Part shown: positions 7,529 to 14,340 of the stretch, in pieces
Position numbering within the stretch: the stretch's first letter is position 1
Layout: every line of letters begins with the position of its first letter
Assembly (NCBI GenBank): GCA_963786805.1
Contig: CAWBAK010000004.1
Location: forward strand, 1-64,000
Direction: 5' to 3'
DNA length: 64,000 nt
Source of the DNA: CALGFI01 sp963786805
GTDB lineage: Bacteria > Actinomycetota > UBA4738 > HRBIN12
Notes under the pieces: generated by a model
What the model was told of the DNA's origin: nothing
Seen by the model: the letters and a program-made list of their open reading frames with translations, nothing else
The model's database searches: none
Made by a program: the position numbers and the translations under genes

Positions 7529-9313
7529 TCAAGCCGGCACGTGTCCGCGTTCGCGGAGGCGACGCAGATCGCCGTCGATCGCGATGAGTTGCTGGAACAG
7601 GTCGTCGTACCGAGCGTCCGTCACCGGGTTGAGCTTCTGCAGCTGTTGTCGCAGCGCCGTGCTCTTGCGTTTGAGGGCGAATTCCTGCAATCGCGCCCAC
7701 ACGTCCTCCGCGTACGCGCTCGATGCCTCGCCGTCGAGCGGCTCGAGCGCGATCGCCGAGAGCACCTTCGCCTCCTTCTCGTCCTGTGAACGCCCGACGA
7801 ACGCGCCGAGGTCGCCGCCCGTCTTCAGGAGCAGGGCGAACAGGTCGCGGTTCCTGACCGTCTGGAAGTGATCGGGTTCCAGGCGCGTCGAGAGCGCGGC
7901 GAACGTCTCGGCGTCGCGGGCGAGGAGCCGGAGCATCTCGCGCTCGACCCGCTCCTGGGCAGACGCGCGCTTCACCATCGCCTCCGGGGCCTGCGTCGGC
8001 CGTCCCTGCATCCGGCTGTCGAGCATCATCAGCACGGGGTCGATCGGCGAGTTGGCCAGGTTCGCCAGCAGCGTCGTGGCCTCGCTTCGATACCCCGCGT
8101 TGCGCAGGCCTTCCACGATCGTGAGACCGGCCTCCAACGCCCGGACCCTGCCCTCACTCGAGGTCAGGTCGAATCGCGAGACCGTGCGCCGCAGCATGTA
8201 CTCGACGAGCGGGACCGCCTTCGCGGCCAGCTCGCGGAGCGCCTCTCCTCCGTGGAGCCGGACGAAGTCGGCGGGGTCCAAGCCCTCGGGAAGGATCAGG
8301 ACGACGGGCTGGAGGGAGTACGCCTCGAGGAACTGGAACGCGCGCTCGGCGGCGCGGGCTCCCGCCTCGTCGGAGTCGAACGCCAGCACCATCCGCTGGG
8401 CGAACCGCGACGCGAGCCGGAAGTGCCCCTCGCCGAGCGCGGTGCCGCACGTCGCGACGGCGGTCTCGATCCCCGCCTGCGCCAACGCGATGACGTCGGT
8501 GTACCCCTCCACGACGTGGATCTCGCCGGTGCGCGCGACGGCGCCCTTCGCGCGGTGCAGGTTGTACAGCACCTCGCCCTTTCGGTAGACGGGCGTCTCC
8601 GGGGAGTTGAGGTACTTCGGTCCCTCCTCGCGCTCGCCGGGCAGCACCCGCGCGCCGACGCCCACCGCGCGTCCGCTGAGGTCGTGCACCGGGAAGGTGA
8701 TCCGTCCTCGGAACCGGTCCCTGACACCCCCGTCGCTGTCACGCATCACGAGACCGGCCTCGACGAGGATCTCGGTGGACAGCGATCGCGCCAGCCGGCG
8801 GGTGAGGAAGTCCGGGTAGCCGGGCGCGTACCCCACGCCGAACGCGGCCGCGGTCTCGAGGTCGACCCCTCGCTCGGCCAGGTACGCCCGCGCGTCCTGT
8901 CCTTCCTTCCCCTCGCGCAGCATCACTTGGTAGAGCTCGGCCGCCTGTTCGTTGGCGCCGTACAGGGCCTGGCGCCGAGAGGCGGCGCGACGTTCGGCGG
9001 GTGTGTCGCCCTCGTATCGGACGGTGATGCCCGCTTCCCGCGCGAGGTTCTCGACCGCCTCGCCGAAACCGAGCTGCTCGATGCGCCGGAGGAAGCCGAT
9101 GGCGTCGCCGCCCTCGCCGCACCCGAAGCAGTGGTACATGCCCTTGCTCGGCGAGACGCCGAACGACGGGGTCTTCTCGGCGTGGAAGGGACACAGACCG
9201 ACGAACCGGTCGTTGCCCGCCTTCTTGAGCGTGAGGTATCCCGAGACGAGCTTCACGATGTCGGTCCGCTCGCGAACCGCCTCGACGTCTTCCTGCCGGA
9301 TCCTGCCCGCCAC
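7529..9313 (-). CDS. dnaG: DNA primase
   Basis: The 594-residue protein makes RNA primers at the replication fork. The N-terminal CHC2 zinc finger is visible as CPFHAEKTPSF with HCFGCGEGGD (about residues 41-68). The catalytic TOPRIM domain includes HVVEGYTDVIALAQAG and the acidic DSDEAGARAA motif (about residues 255-320). The C-terminal third is less conserved and should bind the helicase DnaB. ATG 9313 begins MAGRIRQEDVEAVRERTDIV, the normal start. It lies between dgt and rpoD on the same strand. Confidence 0.97.
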   Translation of the reverse strand: MAGRIRQEDVEAVRERTDIVKLVSGYLTLKKAGNDRFVGLCPFHAEKTPSFGVSPSKGMYHCFGCGEGGDAIGFLRRIEQLGFGEAVENLAREAGITVRYEGDTPAERRAASRRQALYGANEQAAELYQVMLREGKEGQDARAYLAERGVDLETAAAFGVGYAPGYPDFLTRRLARSLSTEILVEAGLVMRDSDGGVRDRFRGRITFPVHDLSGRAVGVGARVLPGEREEGPKYLNSPETPVYRKGEVLYNLHRAKGAVARTGEIHVVEGYTDVIALAQAGIETAVATCGTALGEGHFRLASRFAQRMVLAFDSDEAGARAAERAFQFLEAYSLQPVVLILPEGLDPADFVRLHGGEALRELAAKAVPLVEYMLRRTVSRFDLTSSEGRVRALEAGLTIVEGLRNAGYRSEATTLLANLANSPIDPVLMMLDSRMQGRPTQAPEAMVKRASAQERVEREMLRLLARDAETFAALSTRLEPDHFQTVRNRDLFALLLKTGGDLGAFVGRSQDEKEAKVLSAIALEPLDGEASSAYAEDVWARLQEFALKRKSTALRQQLQKLNPVTDARYDDLFQQLIAIDGDLRRLRERGHVPA

Positions 9314-9360
9314 CGCTCCGGTTCCCCCTGTCGGCCCGGGCTACCGATCGACAGCCCGCA

Positions 9361-10362
9361 CTAGACCAGCCAGCCTTGGGGAAGGAAGAGCTGCTCGTAC
9401 GTCCGGAGGGCGTACCGGTCGGTCATCCCCGCGATGTAGTCGGCGACGCGGATCGGCAGGTCCCCCGGGGCACGATGGTACTCCTCGGGCACCTGGTCGG
9501 GGTGTTCCAGGTAGTGCTCGAACAGCTTTCGCACGATCCCGATCGCCTTGTCCTGTTCGGCGCGCGCCTGTTCGCGCAGGTAGACCCACTCGAACAGATG
9601 CTCCCGCAAGACGTCCAGCGCGCCGAAGGCATCGTCGGACAGACGGATCTCGAGACCGTCTGCGCTGTGATCGACCAGATCGTTCACGAGCGTATCCACG
9701 CGTTCGGCGTGGGTCCGCCCGAGGATCTCGAGCGGCCTCGCGGGAAGCTCGTCGTCTCGGAGCACGCCGGCCCGGATCGCGTCGTCGATATCGTGGTTGA
9801 CGTACGCGATGCGATCGGCGAAGCGAACGATCTGCGCCTCGGGCGTGGAGGGCTGCGGCATCGACCAGGTGTGGTTCACGATGCCGTCACGGACCTCCCA
9901 CGTGAGGTTCAGCCCCCGGCCGTCGTCCTCGAGGTGCTCGACGATGCGAAGGCTCTGTTCGTTGTGCCGGAACGGACGGTCGAGGAACGGCGAGAGCGCC
10001 TGCTCGCCGAGGTGCCCGAAGGGCGTGTGCCCGAGGTCGTGTCCGAGCGAGATCGCCTCGGCGAGGTCCTCGTTCAGCCGGAGGGCTCGCGCGACCGTCC
10101 GGGCGATCTGGCTCACCTCGAGCGTGTGCGTGAGGCGCACGCGGTAGTGGTCGCCCTCGGGCGCGAGGAACACCTGCGTCTTGTGCTTCAGCCGCCGGAA
10201 TGCCTTCGCGTGCACGATGCGGTCCCGGTCCCGCTGGAAGCACGTTCGGAGCCGGTCGTCCGGCTCGTCTCGGTCCCGGCCCTTCGTGTTCGAGGCCAGC
10301 GTGGCGTGCGTCGAAAGCGTGTCGCGTTCGATCTCTTCGGTCCGCTCACGAGGGGTGACCAC
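9361..10362 (-). CDS. dgt: deoxyguanosinetriphosphate triphosphohydrolase-like protein
   Basis: A 333-residue HD-domain protein. The motifs are FRRLKHKTQVF near residue 60, TRTVARALRLNEDLAEA-like helix sequence, and the metal-binding ISLGHDLGHTPFGHLGE with the paired histidines and aspartate. A downstream VRFADRIAYVNHDIDDAIR helps form the site. Such enzymes remove triphosphate from dGTP or other dNTPs. The shorter actinobacterial type is often only annotated dgt-like because the substrate may differ. It is upstream of dnaG by 47 bases, the usual dgt-dnaG-rpoD order of Actinomycetota. Confidence 0.93.
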   Translation of the reverse strand: MVTPRERTEEIERDTLSTHATLASNTKGRDRDEPDDRLRTCFQRDRDRIVHAKAFRRLKHKTQVFLAPEGDHYRVRLTHTLEVSQIARTVARALRLNEDLAEAISLGHDLGHTPFGHLGEQALSPFLDRPFRHNEQSLRIVEHLEDDGRGLNLTWEVRDGIVNHTWSMPQPSTPEAQIVRFADRIAYVNHDIDDAIRAGVLRDDELPARPLEILGRTHAERVDTLVNDLVDHSADGLEIRLSDDAFGALDVLREHLFEWVYLREQARAEQDKAIGIVRKLFEHYLEHPDQVPEEYHRAPGDLPIRVADYIAGMTDRYALRTYEQLFLPQGWLV

Positions 10363-10472
10363 GCGCGCATAGTAGCGCGCGCCTCGGACGGCCCCGCCGG
10401 CACCGAGCCGCAGGCCGGTGGAGCCCTCCGCTCGTAGAACAGACGGGCACGCTCTTGACAGGAGGAGACCGG

Positions 10473-10943
10473 ATGACCGAGATCCGCATGCGCTCGCGCG
10501 CGATGATCGCCCTGGTGGCCCTGCTGCTCCTCGGCGCCGCCTGCGGGGGCGACGGAGGGGCGGGAGGCCCCTACGGAGGCGGCGGTGCCAGTCCCACGAC
10601 CGGTGGCGGCGCCAGTCCCACGACCGGTGGCGGAGCCGCGGGAGGAGGCGAAGACAATGGGGGCGGCGAGGACGACGGCGGTAGCGGCTCGGCGGCCGTC
10701 ACGGTGCAGGTCAACAACTTCCTGTTCGCGCCCTCGGACATCGAGGTCGCGGCCGGCTCGGAGATCGAGGTCAAGAACGGCAACGCGAATACCCCCCACA
10801 CGTTCACCGTGGAGGGAACGGACATCGACCTCGAGCTCTCTCCGATGGACTCCGAGGACGTGACGATCGACCTCGATCCAGGCAGCTACGACGTGATCTG
10901 TCGGTTCCACGGGCAGATGAGCGCGACACTGACGGTGACCTGA
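10473..10943 (+). CDS. cupredoxin-like lipoprotein
   Basis: Start ATG 10473 follows GGAGGAG; the product is 156 residues. A lipoprotein signal ends in LLLLGAACGG, so Cys about 25 should be lipidated. Then comes a Gly/Ser/Thr-rich linker with two exact 24-base repeats, and a cupredoxin domain. The type 1 copper ligands are visible as the His of NTPHTF and the Cys, His and Met of ICRFHGQM. A small blue-copper or copper-carrier protein at the outer face of the membrane is inferred. The gene is convergent, four bases apart, with the DUF218 gene. Electron transfer or copper handling cannot be told apart. Confidence 0.85.
   Translation: MTEIRMRSRAMIALVALLLLGAACGGDGGAGGPYGGGGASPTTGGGASPTTGGGAAGGGEDNGGGEDDGGSGSAAVTVQVNNFLFAPSDIEVAAGSEIEVKNGNANTPHTFTVEGTDIDLELSPMDSEDVTIDLDPGSYDVICRFHGQMSATLTVT
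10581..10628 (+). repeat. two 24-bp tandem repeats in a linker
   Basis: Two copies of a 24-bp unit beginning GGCGGTGCCAGTCCCACGAC lie head to tail; they differ at one position. They encode Gly-Gly-Ala-Ser-Pro-Thr-Thr-Gly twice in the linker between the lipid anchor and the copper domain. The copy number may vary between strains because such repeats slip during replication. Confidence 0.85.
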
Positions 10944-10947
10944 CGGG

Positions 10948-11559
10948 TCAGCGGGCGAGCACGCGGTAATACACGTACGCGAACGTCTCCCGGACGTAGC
11001 CGCCGAGGCGCGTGCCTTCGGTTCGCGCCGCGGACCGCCACGTCGCCGACGCATAGGCTTCGATCCCCAGGTCCGAGGCCATGCGCTTGATCCGCAGGTT
11101 GTGCCACGGATCCGAAACGAGGAACGCGGTGCGCAGGTCTCGCTCGCGCATCCATTCGACGGCCGCCCGCAGGCTCTCCAGGGTGGTACCTCCCACCGGC
11201 GACGCGACCACCGCGTCCTCGGGAAGACCCTCTGAGGCGATCAGCCAGTCGCGGCCGGCCTCGGCCTCGGAGGAGCGGTCCCCCGGCGCCGCTCCACCGA
11301 GCACGATCACGGTGTCCGAGCGACCCTCTCGGAACAGCAGGGCCGCATGACGGAGCCGACCTTCGAACACGGGCGACGGATCCCCGTTGTACTGCGCCGC
11401 CCCGAGCACCAGGATCACGTCGGCCCGGTCCACTCGGCTCGCGTCATCCGTGTGTGCCGCACGCCACACCGCGAACCCCGTGAGCCCGACGAGAAGCAGA
11501 CCCGCGACCCCGACCGCGACGAGCGTGAACAGGATGGGATGTCTGCGGAGCGTGGACAC
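10948..11559 (-). CDS. YdcF/SanA-like DUF218 membrane protein
   Basis: The 203-residue protein has an N-terminal membrane segment, HPILFTLVAVGVAGLLLVGL, and then an ElyC/SanA/YdcF-type domain. The markers are DVILVLGAAQYNGDPSPVFE, VIVLGGAAPGDRSSEA, SEGLPEDAVV and AFLVSDPWHNLRIKRM. Proteins of this family take part in cell-envelope functions such as vancomycin sensitivity (SanA) or peptidoglycan precursor handling (ElyC), but the reaction is not settled. The enzyme-like domain should lie outside the membrane. The gene stands convergent with the cupredoxin gene. Confidence 0.88.
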   Translation of the reverse strand: MSTLRRHPILFTLVAVGVAGLLLVGLTGFAVWRAAHTDDASRVDRADVILVLGAAQYNGDPSPVFEGRLRHAALLFREGRSDTVIVLGGAAPGDRSSEAEAGRDWLIASEGLPEDAVVASPVGGTTLESLRAAVEWMRERDLRTAFLVSDPWHNLRIKRMASDLGIEAYASATWRSAARTEGTRLGGYVRETFAYVYYRVLAR

Positions 11560-11596
11560 GGGACGATGCTAACAACGCCCACCGGAACGTCCGGCC

Positions 11597-12007
11597 TCAG
11601 CGGATCCTGATCCATACCCCCGTGAACACCCCCGCGACGAACGCCGTCGACAGGAAGTTCCCCGGCACGACGGCCACCGCCCCGAAGCGGTACACGCCTC
11701 CTGAGGTGAACGCAGACGAGCGGTAGTGCCACGCCGGCGTCCCGGCGGTCTGGCTTGGGCAGCACTCGTAGCTCCACGTTCCGGCCGGCAGCGTCCCCGG
11801 TCCCGGCCGCTCGAACCCTCGTGCGCTCACCCAGACCTCGAGACGGCCGACCGACCCGACCTCGACGTCGTGACGAACGCGGTCACCCACTCGTGCGGGG
11901 TTCGGAGACGCCGTGATCCCCACCGTCTTCGCCGACGCCGGCACCGCCGAGAGCGCGATCGCCACCGCGATCATCACCACGATGGGCCGAACCAACCACC
12001 GATCCAT
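11597..12007 (-). CDS. secreted protein with Ig-like/immunoglobulin-type beta fold, unknown
   Basis: ATG 12007 (MDRWLVRPIVV) has GAGGAGGAGGG upstream and gives 136 residues. A Sec signal, VVMIAVAIALSAVPASAKT, ends in a good AxA cleavage site. The mature part begins with VGITASPNPARVGDRVRHDV, a pattern common to bacterial Ig-like domains, and contains a CC pair in WSYECCPSQT. No catalytic motif is seen. It lies 60 bases downstream of the lipoprotein gene in the same direction, within a set of small exported proteins. The function is unknown. Confidence 0.72.
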   Translation of the reverse strand: MDRWLVRPIVVMIAVAIALSAVPASAKTVGITASPNPARVGDRVRHDVEVGSVGRLEVWVSARGFERPGPGTLPAGTWSYECCPSQTAGTPAWHYRSSAFTSGGVYRFGAVAVVPGNFLSTAFVAGVFTGVWIRIR

Positions 12008-12067
12008 CCCTCCTCCTCTCCGCGCCGAGGGGGAGGCGCCTGGTCGTACCACCACTTCGCCGTTGAG

Positions 12068-12499
12068 CTAGCCCGCCGGCGCGAGGCCCGCGTCGACGAG
12101 CGCGGCTTGGAACTCCTCGCGCGTGAACCCGTTCCCGAGCGCGGCTCGGGGATCGCAGCGCCCTCCCTCCTCCCACGTGAGGACCCACACACGCGCCCGG
12201 CCCGCGAGGCTCCCGACCCGGTCCTCGGTGAGCGGCACCGATCCCGCCGCCGGCAAGCCCTCGCCGAACTCGCCGGGGATGCCCGCGAAGACGTGGAACT
12301 CGCGCCCGCGCTCGTCGCGAAAGCCGAGCCGCACGCCGACGTGGTCGGGGTACTCCTCCTCGAACGCCTCGAGCGGGTCGAAGCCCGCCGGGGCGGCGAA
12401 CCGCACGCCGCACATCACGGGAGGATCGTCGGGCGCGGCACAACCGCCGAGGCCGAACGCGATCGCCCCGGCGAGGAGCAGGACGTGCGGCCGTCTCAC
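12068..12499 (-). CDS. small lipoprotein, unknown function
   Basis: A 143-residue protein with a lipoprotein signal (LLLAGAIAFGLGGCAAP, lipobox LGGC) and a mature domain with RVWVLTWEEGGRCDPRAA and a C-terminal EEFQAALVDAGLAP. Two further cysteines (VMCGV and GRCDP) could form a disulphide. No family is recognised. Its ATG overlaps the stop of the upstream gene by four bases, so it is translationally coupled to it, and the two products probably work together at the outer face of the membrane. Confidence 0.72.
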   Translation of the reverse strand: MRRPHVLLLAGAIAFGLGGCAAPDDPPVMCGVRFAAPAGFDPLEAFEEEYPDHVGVRLGFRDERGREFHVFAGIPGEFGEGLPAAGSVPLTEDRVGSLAGRARVWVLTWEEGGRCDPRAALGNGFTREEFQAALVDAGLAPAG

Positions 12500-12993
12500 G
12501 GCAGCGACTCCGCGATCGGTCCCGTCAACGGACCGGAGCCATCCGGGTTGGCTTCCTGTCCGAGCCCCGCGTACGCGCCTCCGAGGCTCCGGACACGCTC
12601 GGGGAGGATCGTCGCCGGAAGCCCGTAGCCGCGCGCAACCTCGACGAACGACTCCGCTCCTGCTTGCGTTCGGAACGCGGACACGAGCGCGAAGTCGCCG
12701 GGGAACCCGGCCTGCTGTCGGAACCCCTGGAACTGTCCGACCGGCGCGACGTAATAGCCCTGCACGTCGCCGAACGCCATCGCGTCGGCCGCCAGGTCGG
12801 CTTCCGCTCGCGTCGGGTACACCCCACCGAGCACGACGAGCAGGAGCTCGCCGGCGCCGCTATCGGCGGGTAATGCGGGACCGTTCGGCGGAACCGCTGG
12901 ACGCGGCGCGGGAGAAGCGATCGCCGCGACGGCCGCGACGGAGGCCACGACCGTGACGACGAGGGTCATCAGCCAGAGGGAACTGCGTTTCAT
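12496..12993 (-). CDS. membrane-anchored SPOR-like protein
   Basis: The 165-residue protein has an N-terminal membrane anchor or signal, SLWLMTLVVTVVASVAAVAA, and then a Pro-rich linker. The domain that follows, LLLVVLGGVYPTRAEADLAA and FALVSAFRTQAGAESFVEVA, has the two-half pattern of SPOR-like domains, which bind stripped peptidoglycan. The match is by pattern only. An upstream GGAGG lies before ATG 12993. It is the first of two coupled genes and follows the M15 peptidase gene, so a cell-wall role is plausible. Confidence 0.62.
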   Translation of the reverse strand: MKRSSLWLMTLVVTVVASVAAVAAIASPAPRPAVPPNGPALPADSGAGELLLVVLGGVYPTRAEADLAADAMAFGDVQGYYVAPVGQFQGFRQQAGFPGDFALVSAFRTQAGAESFVEVARGYGLPATILPERVRSLGGAYAGLGQEANPDGSGPLTGPIAESLP

Positions 12994-13034
12994 GGGAACC
13001 TCCTCGGGGGAACGCGAGCGCGATCGCTGCCGGA

Positions 13035-13632
13035 TCAGAAGCCGTCGGCGAACTGGAAGTGCATCGGGTCACAGAACGCGAGGCCCCAGTACCACCCGTG
13101 CTGTCGCCAGATCGACGCGTGCTTGTTGTTCACGGTCGAAGCTGCACTTGCCCATGTACTCCTCGGCCGAGGAGACGTCGATCGCGATCCCGAACGCGTG
13201 GGTGCTCCACTCGCTCGAGTTCCGCTTGGCGCGACAGAAGTAGCCGTAGATGCCGTGTTCCACGTACGGCTGCAGATGGTCGTTCTGGATGTGACCGAAC
13301 ACGTCGTTGTCCAGGTTCGTCGAGCTTCCGCCCTTGTCGGAGACCATCTCGGTCGGGTATCCGCCGAGCTTGCGATGGAACCGGAACGTGTACGTCTGCC
13401 CGGTGTCGGACGCGGTCCACGGCATCGAGATCGCCGAGGCCGCGGCGCTGCAAGGTTGTCCGAACCGGTTGACGATCTGCGTATAGCCGCTCGGTCGCGA
13501 GATGTAGTTCACATGCCGGTCGCGCCATCCGAGCCTCGACCAGTGCCATGCGGCGACCAACACGACGATCACCGCCAGCGCTACCGGGATCCCGATCGGA
13601 ACGAACCGGCGGGAACGATCCACGAGCCACAC
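13035..13632 (-). pseudogene. M15-family D-Ala-D-Ala peptidase, one frameshift
   Basis: The start is GTG 13632 behind GGAGGTGGAG. A membrane anchor, PIGIPVALAVIVVLVAAW, is followed by a zinc peptidase of the M15 (VanY/CwlK-like) type. Motifs are NRFGQPC, the first zinc set in STHAFGIAIDV, and the last ligand in DPMHFQFADGF. The frame breaks near 13130: the open frame up to GKCSF continues one base on as TVNNKHASIWRQHGWYWG and ends at TGA 13035-13037. Removing one base gives 198 residues with all catalytic residues. Such enzymes trim the stem peptides of the cell wall. The break may be a sequence error. Confidence 0.8.
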
Positions 13633-13749
13633 GTCTCCACCTCCTACGATCGCGGGAGAGGTGGGGAGAGCGCCGAGGATAGGCGAACACGCATCGCGCG
13701 CGCATCACCAGGTCGGGGGAGACACGCGGTCCTCGCGGACCATTTCGTT

Positions 13750-14338
13750 TCAGGCGGGGAGCTGTCTCCGGAAGTCGCGCTCGGCTTCGGCGGCGACGCT
13801 GTACGACAGGAACACGAACGCATGCCCTCGTGGGGTTCCGTCGATCACGCGGTCCACCCACACGACGTACCGCTGCATCGGCGCATCGAGCTCCTCCACC
13901 TCGGTGAGCGCACGGGCGGGCTCCCCCCGCTCATCCAGCAGACGGACGCCGGTGACTTCACTCGTGAGGAGCCTCCCGACCTCCTCGTCCGGCGTCTGCG
14001 GAAGAGAAGACACGAGGACGAGCTCCGTCTCGGTGACCACCACCTCGACGGGGCGGGGAACGGGCTTGCCGTCCGGATCGCTCATGAGCACGGCGCCGGC
14101 CGGGAACACCTCGCGCGCACCGAGCTGGCGCAGCTTCTCGTCGCGGCGCATCCGGAGCTCCTCGCCCGCGACGATCGCCGCGCCTTCGGACCGCAGCCGC
14201 GCGCGGTCGATGATCCATCAGGACGTAGGTGAAGAAGGTCGGAATCTCCGCGGCGAAGAACCCGTACGCGACATCCCTTGCACTCTCGGTGAGGCGAGGT
14301 GCCGCGTCCCCGAGACCGGTGTGTTCGTCCCCGCCCAT
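13750..14338 (-). pseudogene. unknown protein downstream-coupled to ppdK, one frameshift
   Basis: The first frame starts at ATG 14338 (MGGDEHTGLGDAAPRL) and runs through FFAAEIPTFFTYVLM. Near 14222 the coding pattern moves on by one base to IIDRARLRSEGAAIVAGEEL and then to the stop at 13750. Removing one base yields 195 residues. The C-terminal part (VEVVVTETELVLVSSLPQT) is soluble and beta-rich, with charged ends. I do not recognise a family. The start lies two bases after the ppdK stop, so it is probably expressed with ppdK. Whether the shift is real is open. Confidence 0.55.
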
Positions 14339-14340
14339 GA

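Noticed and set aside
6192..7871. A 559-codon plus-strand frame over rpoD
   Set aside because: It is the antisense of a clear sigma factor and has no motif of its own.
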